This document shows, piece after piece, positions 54,602 through 63,103 of a stretch of DNA of 64,000 nucleotides. Source of the DNA: Streptomyces sp. NBC_01260 (GTDB lineage Bacteria; Actinomycetota; Actinomycetes; Streptomycetales; Streptomycetaceae); NCBI RefSeq assembly GCF_036226405.1, contig NZ_CP108464.1:6820001-6884000 (forward strand), given 5' to 3'. The notes beneath the pieces were generated by a model. It was not told the origin of the DNA. It did no database searches and saw only the letters and a program-made list of their open reading frames with translations. Position 1 is the stretch's first letter; each line of letters begins with the position of its first letter. A program made the position numbers and the translations under genes.

Positions 54602-55021
54602 ATGAGGTCCATGCAGCCGCGGGCTGCCCGCACTCCCCGCCGCCTCAAGGTGCTTGCCGCCACTGCCACGGTGTGTGGTGTTGTGGTCCTCTGTGCTGCG
54701 CCACCCGCTGTCGCCACCGAGAAGAATGCGGGCCAAGGGCAACAGGCTTCAGTCATCGGATCCGTGTCGAGCGGGGCGTCGGTCGACAACGCCAGGCGTA
54801 CCGTCGAGGTCACGTACACCGGCTCGGACCCCTCCGTCGCCACGGTCGACAGCCGCGGTCTGGTCACGGTGGTCGGTACCGGGCGGACCGTCATCACGGC
54901 CCGGGCCACGATCGGCGGTCACCGGGTCGTCTCCAACCCGGTGACCGTGTCGGTGTCGCCCCCGCCGCAGGCCTCCCCGTCCGCTACCTCGCCGTCGAGC
55001 CGCCGCCCGCCGTCCCCGTGA
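54602..55021 (+). CDS. Small secreted BIG2-like protein
   Basis: 139 aa from ATG 54602 with GGAAGGGA upstream. Signal peptide about 1-39 (VLAATATVCGVVVLCAAPPAVA). One bacterial Ig-like (BIG2) unit: YTGSDPSVATVDSRGLVTVV then GTGRTVITARATIGG. A Ser/Pro tail of about 20 residues follows. Only one Ig unit and no catalytic domain, so it may be a surface or matrix protein. Its 3' end overlaps the opposite-strand membrane-protein gene by 38 bases. Confidence 0.7.
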   Translation: MRSMQPRAARTPRRLKVLAATATVCGVVVLCAAPPAVATEKNAGQGQQASVIGSVSSGASVDNARRTVEVTYTGSDPSVATVDSRGLVTVVGTGRTVITARATIGGHRVVSNPVTVSVSPPPQASPSATSPSSRRPPSP

Positions 55022-56033
55022 GCGGGGCGTCGTCCGCCGCCTCCGGCTTTCTGCGCATGGCCATCAGCAGGGTGACGACCGTGCCCACCACCGCCCACGC
55101 GGACAGCACCAGCAGCGGACCGGTCACCGCGTTGCCCTTGAAGTACGCGATCGAGCGCGCCACCCAGGTTCCGGCCCCCGGCGGCAGCGCGGGGCCGATC
55201 GCCCGCCAGAAGTCCGGCAGCATCGGGAGCGGGAAGGCGCCGCCCGCGCTCGGGTTGCCCGCGATCACCACGAGCAGGACGGCCAGGCCGATGCCGACGA
55301 TGCCGGTGAGCGCCTGCAGGGCGAGCGTGATCATGCCGACGGAGAAGACGGTCAGCGCGCCCAGGCCCGACAGTCCCCAGAAGCTTCCGGGGAGCGCGCC
55401 GAGGATCGGCCCGATGATCACCGCGCCGCCGATTCCGCCCGCGATCGAGTACAGGGCCATGACCCCGGTCCTGATCGTGGCGCGCTGACGGTTGGCGGGG
55501 CGGCTGCCGGCGCTGATCGCCAGGATCGAGGCGCAGAGGTATCCGCCGACGCACCAGCCCACCACCAGGTAGAAGGACGAGAGCCCGTCGAAGTCCTCGT
55601 CCGAGGCGGGGGCCACGTCCACGGAGCGGACCGTGCGCCGCTGGGAGAGGTCGACCTTCGTGATGATCTTCGTCAGCGATTCGGCCAGCACGGCGCCCCC
55701 GCCGGAGGCGACCAGCACGGTGTCGGTGGTGCTCCGAGGGCTGACGATCAGGGCGCCGTCGATGTCGCGGTTGAGGATCTGTTGGCGGGCGGTGGCCGCG
55801 TCGCTGACCGCGCGGGGGTCCAGCGGGCCGCCGGGGAGGTCCTTGAGTTCGGTGAGGAGCCGGGCGGAGATCCGCTGGGGTGCGACGACCCCGAAGGGGA
55901 CGTCCGTCGGCTTCGGCTTGTGCAGCGCTCCGACGTAGGACGCGATGAACAGCAGTTGCAGCGCCAGTACGCCGATGACGAGCAGCGCGGCCCGCGGAGT
56001 GACGGCGTTCTTCACCTCATCAGCGAAAGTCAT
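54984..56033 (-). CDS. Multi-spanning membrane protein, ABC-2/YhgE-Pip (DUF3533)-like
   Basis: 349 aa. One N-terminal helix (AALLVIGVLALQLLFIASYV) is followed by an extracytoplasmic domain of about 130 residues (PFGVVAPQRISARLLTEL; DIDGALIVSP). About five C-terminal helices start near FYLVVGWCVGGYLCASILA. This one-plus-five layout is that of YhgE/Pip and ABC-2-type exporter permeases. No ATPase partner is adjacent. Role unknown. The start ATG at 56033 lies upstream of and divergent from dnaE2. Confidence 0.78.
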   Translation of the reverse strand: MTFADEVKNAVTPRAALLVIGVLALQLLFIASYVGALHKPKPTDVPFGVVAPQRISARLLTELKDLPGGPLDPRAVSDAATARQQILNRDIDGALIVSPRSTTDTVLVASGGGAVLAESLTKIITKVDLSQRRTVRSVDVAPASDEDFDGLSSFYLVVGWCVGGYLCASILAISAGSRPANRQRATIRTGVMALYSIAGGIGGAVIIGPILGALPGSFWGLSGLGALTVFSVGMITLALQALTGIVGIGLAVLLVVIAGNPSAGGAFPLPMLPDFWRAIGPALPPGAGTWVARSIAYFKGNAVTGPLLVLSAWAVVGTVVTLLMAMRRKPEAADDAPLTGTAGGGSTAR

Positions 56034-56138
56034 GACCCCACCGTCCGGGGTGCCCGTCGTTCGTGCAGTCGGGGCCGGGCCGAATGGCTTAGGGGGCGGC
56101 TGGGGGATGGGCCGAGGGGTGGCTCGCCTCTCGGGTAT

Positions 56139-56152
56139 CGCACGAATGTTCG
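56139..56152 (+). promoter_or_regulatory. LexA-type SOS box upstream of dnaE2
   Basis: CGCACGAATGTTCG matches the actinobacterial SOS-box pattern CGAACRNRYGTTCG at 13 of 14 positions (third base differs). It lies 62 bases before the chosen dnaE2 start. Confidence 0.7.
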
Positions 56153-56213
56153 AACGTGGTCTATGGTGGAGAGCGAGGGGGTGGTGGGTAACGGATCGGT
56201 CCAGGAGGTGCGG

Positions 56214-59200
56214 GTGTCAGGGTTCACGCATCTGCATACCGTTTCCGGGTTCTCCCTGCGGTACGGGGCCTCGCACCCGGAGCGGCTGGCGGAGCGCGCC
56301 GCCGAGCGGGGGATGGACGCTCTCGCGCTGACCGACCGCGACACCCTCGCGGGCACGGTCCGGTTCGCCAAGGCCTGCGAGCGGGCAGGTGTGCGGCCGC
56401 TCTTCGGGGTGGAGCTCGCGGTCACCCCCGCCGGACGTGCACAGGGCGACGGGCGTACGCACCGGCTGCGGACCCCGGTCCGCGGTGGTGCCTTTGTCGA
56501 TGAATCCGCCCCCCGGGTCACCTTCCTCGCCCGCGACGGAGCGCAGGGCTGGGCCGAACTGTGCCGCCTCGTCACCGCCTCCCACGCCGCCGTCCCCGAC
56601 GGTGGCCGGCCCCTGCTCGACCGGTCCTCGCTGCCCGCCGAAGGACTCACCGTGCTGCTCGGCCCGGCCTCCGAGGTGGGCAGGGCGCTGGCCGCGGGCC
56701 GTCCCGACCGGGCCGCCGTCCTGCTCGCCCCCTGGCGGGAGCTGTACGGCGACGGTCTGCGGCTCGAAGCCGTCCACCACGGCCGGGACGGCACCGGACC
56801 CGGTTCACTGCGGCTCGCCGCCCGTACCGTGGGCTTCGCCGCCGAGCAGGGGATACGGGCCGTGCTGACCAACGCCGTCCGGTACGCCGACGCGGGGCAG
56901 GGCCCGGTCGCCGATGTGCTCGACTCGGCCCGCGGGCTCGTCCCCGTCGACCCGCGCCGCGCCCCGCTCGACAGCGGTGAGCGCTGGCTCAAGGGCGCCC
57001 GCGCGATGGCCGAGGCCGCCGAGCGGATCACCTCCGCCGCCGGACTCGGCCCCGGCGCGGGGGCCCGGCTGCTCGCGGAGACCCGGCACACCGCCGACGC
57101 CTGCGCCGTCGACCCCGAGGGCGACATCGGCCTCGGCTCCGTCCACTTCCCCGAACCGCATCTCGTCGGCGCCGGCCGCCGCACCGCCCAGCGGGTGCTG
57201 GCCTCCCGTGCCGCCGCCGGCATGGTGCTGCGCGGCTACGACCGCAGGCCCGGCTACTGGGACCGGATGCACCACGAGCTGGACATCATCGCCCACCACG
57301 GCTTCGCCTCGTACTTCCTGACCGTCGCCCGAGTGGTCGACGACGTGAGGGAGATGAAGGTACGGGTGGCCGCCCGCGGCTCCGGGGCGGGCTCCCTGGT
57401 CAACCACCTCCTCGGCATCGCCCACGCCGACCCGGTCGAGCACGGGCTGCTGATGGAGCGCTTCCTGTCCAAGCGCCGCTTCGTGCTGCCCGACATCGAC
57501 ATCGACGTCGAGTCGGCCCGCCGCCTCGACGTCTACCGCGCGATCATCGGCCGCTTCGGCGCCGAACGGGTCGCCACCGTCGCCATGCCCGAGACCTACC
57601 GGGTGCGTCACGCCATCCGGGACGTCGGCGCCGCGCTCTCGATGAACCCGGCCGAGACCGACCGGCTCGCCAAGGCCTTCCCGCACATCCGGGCCCGCGA
57701 CGCCCGCGCGGCCATGGAGGAACTGCCCGAACTGCGCGAGGTGGCGAGGGCGCAGGAGAAGTACGGGCGGCTGTGGGAACTGGTGGAGGCGCTGGACGGG
57801 CTGCCGCGCGGTATCGCCATGCACCCGTGCGGGGTCCTCCTCTCCGACGCCTCGCTGCTGCGCCGCACCCCCGTCATGCCCACCAGCGGCGAGGGCTTCC
57901 CGATGGCGCAGTTCGACAAGGAGGACGTGGAGGACCTCGGGCTGCTCAAGCTCGATGTGCTGGGCGTACGGATGCAGTCGGCGATGGCGCACGCGGTCAC
58001 GGAGGTGAAGCGGGCCTCGGGGCGGGAGGTGGACCTGGACGCCGTGCCGCCGGGTGACCCGGAGACGTACCGGCTGATCAGGACCGCTGAGACACTGGGC
58101 TGCTTCCAGATCGAGTCGCCCGGCCAGCGTGATCTGATCGGCAGGCTCCAGCCGGCCGGCTTCCACGACCTGGTCGTCGACATATCGCTCTTCCGGCCCG
58201 GTCCGGTCGCCGCCGACATGGTGCGGCCGTTCATCGAGGCCCGGCACGGCCGGGCGCCCGTCCGCTATCCGCACCCCGACCTGGAGGGGCCGCTGCGCGA
58301 GACCTACGGGGTGGTGGTCTTCCACGAGCAGATCATCGAGATGGTCGACATCATGACCGGCTGTGGCCGGGATGAGGCCGACCGGGTCCGGCGCGGACTC
58401 TCCGACCCCGAGTCGCAGGGCCGGATCAGGCTCTGGTTCGCACAGCACGCGGCGGCCCGGAAATACGGCGCCGAAGTGATCGCCCGCGCCTGGGAGATCA
58501 TCGAGGCGTTCGGCAGCTACGGCTTCTGCAAGGCGCACGCGGTCGCCTTCGCGGTGCCGACGTACCAGTCGGCATGGCTGAAGGCGCACCACCCGGCGGC
58601 CTTCTACGCCGGGCTGCTCACCCACGACCCCGGGATGTACCCGAAGCGGCTGCTGCTCGCCGACGCGCGGCGGCGCGGGGTGCCGGTGCTGCCGCTGGAC
58701 GTGAACCGGTCGGCGGCCGCCCATCGAATCGAACTGATGTCTGATCGTGAGGCGGAGAGGGAGGTCTGGGGTCTGCGGCTGGCGCTCTCGGACGTCCACG
58801 GCATCAGCGCGGCCGAGGTCGCCCGGATCGAGGCCGGACAGCCCTACACCTCGCTGCTGGACTTCTGGCAGCGGGCCCGTCCGGGCAAGCCGGCCGCCGA
58901 ACGGCTGGCCCAGGTCGGCGCGTTGGACGCGTTCGGCGCCAACCGCCGTGATCTGCTGCTGCATCTGTCCGAGCTGCACCGCGCCCAGCGGGGCGCGGGT
59001 TCCGGCGGCGCGGGCGCGCAGCTCCCGCTCGGCGGTGGGCACCGGACCGGCTCCATCGGCCTGCCCGACCTCAACGAGGCGGAGCGGCTCAGTGCCGAGC
59101 TGGGCGTGCTGAGCATGGATGTCTCACGCCATCTGATGAGCGATCACCACGCCTTCCTGGAGGAGCTCGGAGCGGTCTCCGCCAAGCGGCTGCGCGAGGC

Positions 59201-59693
59201 ACGGCACGGGGAGACCGTGCTGGTCGCGGGCGCCAAGGCGGCCACCCAGACCCCGCCGGTCCGCTCCGGGCGCCGGGTCGTCTTCACCACCCTGGACGAC
59301 GGTACGGGCCTGGTCGACCTGGCGTTCTTCGACGACAGCCACGCCGCCTGCGCGTACACCGTCTTCCACTCCTGGCTGCTGCTGGTGCGCGGGGTGGTCC
59401 AGCGGCGCGGGCCGCGGAGCCTGAGCGTGGTCGGCGCCGCCGCCTGGAATCTGGCCGAGCTGGCCGAACTGCGGCGCACCGGCGGGCTCGACGCGGTCGC
59501 GGCCCGGCTGGCGCAGGAGCCCGCGCCGGAGGCGACCGGCCCGGAGGGGGAGGCGCCCGCCGACGGCGACGGCCGCCGCATCCGGATGCCCACCGGTTAC
59601 GAGATGAACCCCTGGGCGGACCTCCAGCCGCCCGGTGAGGGGACGCCCACCGGACGGAAGCTGTGGCACCAGAGCCCGGGGAGCGCGGGATGA
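56214..59693 (+). CDS. dnaE2: Error-prone DNA polymerase DnaE2
   Basis: 1159 aa from GTG 56214, which has AGGAGG five bases upstream (an ATG at 56163 is in frame but lacks an SD). Damage-inducible C-family polymerase for translesion synthesis. N-terminal PHP domain (FTHLHTVSGFSLRYGASHPE). Polymerase core with DIIAHHGFASYFLTVARVVDD, AARGSGAGSLVNHLLGI and the catalytic PDIDIDVESARR. Also KLDVLGVRMQSAM, GRDEADRVRRGLSDPE and FGSYGFCKAHAVAFA. C-terminal OB fold (VVFTTLDDGTGLVDLAFF). It overlaps the ImuB-like gene by four bases and has a LexA box upstream. Confidence 0.95.
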   Translation: MSGFTHLHTVSGFSLRYGASHPERLAERAAERGMDALALTDRDTLAGTVRFAKACERAGVRPLFGVELAVTPAGRAQGDGRTHRLRTPVRGGAFVDESAPRVTFLARDGAQGWAELCRLVTASHAAVPDGGRPLLDRSSLPAEGLTVLLGPASEVGRALAAGRPDRAAVLLAPWRELYGDGLRLEAVHHGRDGTGPGSLRLAARTVGFAAEQGIRAVLTNAVRYADAGQGPVADVLDSARGLVPVDPRRAPLDSGERWLKGARAMAEAAERITSAAGLGPGAGARLLAETRHTADACAVDPEGDIGLGSVHFPEPHLVGAGRRTAQRVLASRAAAGMVLRGYDRRPGYWDRMHHELDIIAHHGFASYFLTVARVVDDVREMKVRVAARGSGAGSLVNHLLGIAHADPVEHGLLMERFLSKRRFVLPDIDIDVESARRLDVYRAIIGRFGAERVATVAMPETYRVRHAIRDVGAALSMNPAETDRLAKAFPHIRARDARAAMEELPELREVARAQEKYGRLWELVEALDGLPRGIAMHPCGVLLSDASLLRRTPVMPTSGEGFPMAQFDKEDVEDLGLLKLDVLGVRMQSAMAHAVTEVKRASGREVDLDAVPPGDPETYRLIRTAETLGCFQIESPGQRDLIGRLQPAGFHDLVVDISLFRPGPVAADMVRPFIEARHGRAPVRYPHPDLEGPLRETYGVVVFHEQIIEMVDIMTGCGRDEADRVRRGLSDPESQGRIRLWFAQHAAARKYGAEVIARAWEIIEAFGSYGFCKAHAVAFAVPTYQSAWLKAHHPAAFYAGLLTHDPGMYPKRLLLADARRRGVPVLPLDVNRSAAAHRIELMSDREAEREVWGLRLALSDVHGISAAEVARIEAGQPYTSLLDFWQRARPGKPAAERLAQVGALDAFGANRRDLLLHLSELHRAQRGAGSGGAGAQLPLGGGHRTGSIGLPDLNEAERLSAELGVLSMDVSRHLMSDHHAFLEELGAVSAKRLREARHGETVLVAGAKAATQTPPVRSGRRVVFTTLDDGTGLVDLAFFDDSHAACAYTVFHSWLLLVRGVVQRRGPRSLSVVGAAAWNLAELAELRRTGGLDAVAARLAQEPAPEATGPEGEAPADGDGRRIRMPTGYEMNPWADLQPPGEGTPTGRKLWHQSPGSAG

Positions 59694-60703
59694 GCGAGCA
59701 GCCCGAAACCCTCCAGCCCGCAATCCTCTGTCTGCGGTTTCGCCGGGTCGGCGGCGGCGCTCCGGACGGGGCCGGCTACGCGGGGTTGCTGGCCCTGCTC
59801 GGTTCGTTCACCCCGGCCGTGGAGGCGGCGCCGCCCGACGGGGCGCTCGCCGATGTGCGGGGCGCGCTGCGCTACTTCGGGCGGGACGCGGCCGGCCTGG
59901 CCGCGGTGGTCCGGGTCCGCGCGCTGGCCCTGCACGGGGTGGACTGCGCGATCGGGGCCGCCGAGAACCCGATGCTGGCGCGGATGGCGGCGCGGCGGGC
60001 CGTGCCCGGGACGACCTTCGTGGTGCCCGTCGGCGGGGCCGCCGCCTTCCTCGCGGACCGGCCGGCCGCCGCACTGGACGGCGTCGGGGCCGCGACGGCC
60101 CGCACCCTGTGCGGATACGGGCTCGACTCCGTCGGCCGGATCGCGGCCGCCCCGCTCGGCACCCTCCAGCGGATCACCGGGGTGCGGACCGGGCGCGAGC
60201 TGTGGGAGCGGTCGCGGGGCATCGACCGTACGGCGGTGGTGCCGAACGCCGCCGCCCGGTCGGTCGCCGCCGAACGCACCTTCCCGCGCGACGAGCTGGG
60301 CCGGGAGCGGCAGCGGCGCGCGCTCATGTCGCTCACCGAGGAACTGGGGGCGAGGATGCGCGGCGAGGGGCAGGTGTGCCGCTCGCTCGCGGTCTCCGTG
60401 CGCTATGCCGACCGGACCGGTTACTCGACGCTGACCCGCAGCCGTACGCTCCGCGAGCCCACCGCCCACTCCGCGGAGCTCACCGCGCTCGCGTACCGGA
60501 TCCATGACTCGTTCGCCCTGCAGCGGGCCCGGGTGCGGGGGATCGCCCTGCGCGCCGAGGGGCTCGGTGACGCCGGGCGGGCCGCGCACCAGCTGACGTT
60601 CGATCCGGTGGACGAACGGGCGCGGCGGATCGAGGCGGTGGCGGACCGGCTGCGGGCCAGATTCGGACCGCAGGCCGTGATGCCGGGGCGACTCGCGGCC
60701 TGA
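59690..60703 (+). CDS. ImuB-like Y-family polymerase homologue, apparently non-catalytic
   Basis: 337 aa, ATGA overlap with dnaE2. Y-family features: helix-hairpin-helix region ALDGVGAATARTLCGYGLDS near residue 130 and a little-finger-like C-terminal half. The two acidic catalytic motifs are missing: the N-terminus reads CLRFRRVGGG where MDAFFASVE is expected. The SxDEA block is PDGALADVRGALRYFG, the ImuB-like form. In the known mutasome ImuB is an inactive adaptor linking DnaE2 to the beta clamp. No clear ImuA homologue is adjacent. Confidence 0.85.
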   Translation: MSEQPETLQPAILCLRFRRVGGGAPDGAGYAGLLALLGSFTPAVEAAPPDGALADVRGALRYFGRDAAGLAAVVRVRALALHGVDCAIGAAENPMLARMAARRAVPGTTFVVPVGGAAAFLADRPAAALDGVGAATARTLCGYGLDSVGRIAAAPLGTLQRITGVRTGRELWERSRGIDRTAVVPNAAARSVAAERTFPRDELGRERQRRALMSLTEELGARMRGEGQVCRSLAVSVRYADRTGYSTLTRSRTLREPTAHSAELTALAYRIHDSFALQRARVRGIALRAEGLGDAGRAAHQLTFDPVDERARRIEAVADRLRARFGPQAVMPGRLAA

Positions 60704-60752
60704 ACCTCGGGCCGCGGAGTGTCCTGAAGCTACGGTTACCACCGCGTCAGTT

Positions 60753-60798
60753 TTTACCGACGCGTAACTTCCCAGGCAACCTTACTCGTGCGTAAGTT
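60753..60798. promoter_or_regulatory. Two tandem TTAC-GTAA palindromes upstream of the lipase
   Basis: TTTACCGACGCGTAACTT (60753-60770) and CTTACTCGTGCGTAAGTT (60781-60798) are related sites, 28 bases apart. Each is an imperfect palindrome TTAC-N6-GTAA, typical of TetR-family operators. They lie 94-139 bases before the lipase start. Confidence 0.55.
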
Positions 60799-60891
60799 GG
60801 CATGAGCACGCAGAACATCGTCAGAACTTGTGGTCCGGGCCGCAGGGTGCACAGACATCGCAACTCCCTTGAGCCGCAAGGAGAACACACG

Positions 60892-61785
60892 ATGCTGCCC
60901 TGGACCCGTGCGCCGCGCACCCCACGAGCGCGCAGAATCCTCGCCGCACTGCTCCTCGCAGTCGCCGCGGTCGCCACCCCCACGGCCACTGCCGCTGCGG
61001 CCACCCCCACCGCCGCCACGGCCACCTCGCGTGGCTGGAACGACTACTCCTGCAAACCCTCCGCAGCCCACCCCCGGCCGGTCGTCCTGGTCCACGGAAC
61101 CTTCGGGAACTCGGTCGACAACTGGCTCGTCCTCGCCCCCTACCTGGTGAACCGGGGCTACTGCGTCTACTCGCTCGACTACGGGCAGCTCCCCGGTGTG
61201 CCGCTCTTCAACGGCCTGGGACCGATCGACAAGTCGGCCGGGCAGCTCGCGGTCTTCGTCGACAAGGTGCTCGCCTCCACCGGGGCGCCCAAGGCGGACA
61301 TCGTCGGCCACTCCCAGGGCGGCATGATGCCGAACTACTACCTGAAGTTCCTCGGCGGGGGAGCCAAGGTGAACGCCATGATCGGGCTCGCGCCCGACAA
61401 CCACGGCACCACCCTCCTGGGCCTGACCAAGCTGCTCCCGTACTTCCCCGGCGCCGAGGACCTGCTCAACGCCGGCACGCCCGGACTCGCCGACCAGGTG
61501 GCCGGATCCCCCTTCGTCACCAAGCTCAACGCGGGCGGCGACACCGTGCCCGGCGTGCACTACACCGTCATCTCGACCAGGTACGACGAGGTCGTGACCC
61601 CGTACCGGACGCAGTTCCTGGACGGGCCCGACGTGCACAACGTCCTGCTCCAGGACCTGTGCCCGGCCGACCTGTCCGAGCACGTCGCGATCGGGACCGT
61701 GGACCGGGTCGCCTACCACGAGGTGGCGAACGCCCTGGACCCGGCGCACGCCACCCGGACCACCTGCGCCTCGGTCGTCGGATAG
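60892..61785 (+). CDS. Secreted triacylglycerol lipase (alpha/beta hydrolase)
   Basis: 297 aa from ATG 60892 with AAGGAG seven bases upstream. Signal peptide about residues 1-42 (ILAALLLAVAAVATPTATAA). Mature enzyme: oxyanion region VVLVHGTFGNSVDNW, nucleophile VGHSQGGMMPNYYL, DNHGTTLLGL, then YDEVVTPYRTQFL and LSEHVAIG supplying Asp and His. It has the layout of Streptomyces family I lipases. Probably regulated through the two palindromes upstream. Confidence 0.9.
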   Translation: MLPWTRAPRTPRARRILAALLLAVAAVATPTATAAAATPTAATATSRGWNDYSCKPSAAHPRPVVLVHGTFGNSVDNWLVLAPYLVNRGYCVYSLDYGQLPGVPLFNGLGPIDKSAGQLAVFVDKVLASTGAPKADIVGHSQGGMMPNYYLKFLGGGAKVNAMIGLAPDNHGTTLLGLTKLLPYFPGAEDLLNAGTPGLADQVAGSPFVTKLNAGGDTVPGVHYTVISTRYDEVVTPYRTQFLDGPDVHNVLLQDLCPADLSEHVAIGTVDRVAYHEVANALDPAHATRTTCASVVG

Positions 61786-61812
61786 GGCCTTTCGTCCGGA
61801 TCGGGCCGGGAC

Positions 61813-61844
61813 CGGACGGCCCCGGGAGCGCCCGGGGCCGTCCG
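61813..61844. terminator. Bidirectional terminator between lipase and LPMO genes
   Basis: Perfect 14-bp stem CGGACGGCCCCGGG / CCCGGGGCCGTCCG, loop AGCG; both genes end towards it. Confidence 0.85.
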
Positions 61845-61849
61845 CCCGC

Positions 61850-62890
61850 TCAGCGGCCGCGCCGTGCGCTGGGGACGGCCCGGCGCCTGACCGAGGCGAA
61901 CAGTGCGGCCGCGCCCACGGCGAGCGCGGCCGCGCCGCCGATCGTCAGGTACGACGTGCCGCTGCCGCCACCCGTCTCGGCGAGGCCGGGGCCGCCCGTG
62001 GCGGGTGCGACGGAGGCGCTGTCCGGCTCGGGGGCGTTGGCCGCCGCACTGGGAGTGCCGGCCGCCTCCGTGACCGCCGCGCCCGTATCGGCGTCGTCGT
62101 CACCGTGGCCGCCGTGCTCCACCGACGACTTGGCCTCGGCCCCGGTGATCTCCTGCTCGGACGGGGCGGACGCGGACGGAGCCGGAACCGCGGCGACCGA
62201 CCCGCTTCCGCCCGCGTCGCCGCTGCCCGCAGCGCCCTTGTCCGCACCGCCGAAGACCACGTCGGAGCAGGCGTAGAACGCTTCCGGTGAGTCGGAGCGC
62301 TGCCAGACGGTGTAGATCAGCTGCCGTCCCGCGCGCTTCGGCACGGTGCCGTCGAAGACGTACGACCCGTCCACCAGCTTCGGGTCGGTCGCTCCCGCGA
62401 ACGGCCTCTCCTCCAGGTCCGACCACTTCAGCGGCTTCGCCGGGTCGTAGCCGGCCGTGGTGAGATACAGCGCGAAGGAGCCCCTGTGCGGGGCGGTGGC
62501 CCGGAAGCGGAAGGTGTGGCTGCCCGCCGCCAGCTTCGTCGCCGGCCAGTCCGCGCGCGGCAGATCGAGCCCCTTGAACTTGTCGTTGCCCGCGCTGCAC
62601 AGCTTGCCGTCCGGGATCAACTGCCGGTGCTTGCCCGCCGCGTTGGCGATGTTGACGCCGTTCCAGTCGTACAGCGCCTGGGTGCCGGCCGCCGCGACCG
62701 CCGCCACGCAGGCCGCGGACCGCGGGTGTTCGGGCCCTTCGGCGAAACAGGCCGAGACCCGGCTGACCGGGTCCGACAGCGAGCCGTGCGCCGAGGCCGG
62801 GGCCGCGGCCAGAACGGTCAGCGCGAGCGGTGCCGCACCGAGCACGGCGATACCGGCGGCCCTGCGACGGGCGGTGGTGATGACGGCCAT
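61850..62890 (-). CDS. AA10 lytic polysaccharide monooxygenase with C-terminal sortase signal
   Basis: 346 aa from ATG 62890 with AAGGAG upstream. Signal peptide about 1-34, cleaved so that His (HGSLSDPVSRV) becomes the N-terminal residue of the copper histidine brace. AA10 motifs follow: ALYDWNGVNIANAAG, DGKLCSAGNDKFKGLDLPRADWP (in part KFKGLDLPRADWP), HTFRFRATAPHRGSFALYLT with the second His, and IYTVWQRSDSPEAFYACSDV. A Ser/Ala/Glu linker of about 100 residues leads to LAETGG, a hydrophobic helix and a basic tail: a class E (LAxTG) sortase signal. It therefore appears wall-anchored rather than free. Confidence 0.92.
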   Translation of the reverse strand: MAVITTARRRAAGIAVLGAAPLALTVLAAAPASAHGSLSDPVSRVSACFAEGPEHPRSAACVAAVAAAGTQALYDWNGVNIANAAGKHRQLIPDGKLCSAGNDKFKGLDLPRADWPATKLAAGSHTFRFRATAPHRGSFALYLTTAGYDPAKPLKWSDLEERPFAGATDPKLVDGSYVFDGTVPKRAGRQLIYTVWQRSDSPEAFYACSDVVFGGADKGAAGSGDAGGSGSVAAVPAPSASAPSEQEITGAEAKSSVEHGGHGDDDADTGAAVTEAAGTPSAAANAPEPDSASVAPATGGPGLAETGGGSGTSYLTIGGAAALAVGAAALFASVRRRAVPSARRGR

Positions 62891-63103
62891 GGTGGCGGTA
62901 CTCCTTCGGCGGTCCACGTCTGGTGTGTGCAAGCTAGCTGCCGCCAGGCCCCGGACCGGCCTCGGAACGGGCCTGGTGGCGATCGTTATGACGGTCTTAA
63001 GGAGCCCCTCAGAATCGATTAAGAACGACCGGCCCGGATCGCGGTCCCCGATTGCCCCGGACCGAATTCAGCCGCTGTCAGAGGCAGATGGCACGATCGG
63101 TGC

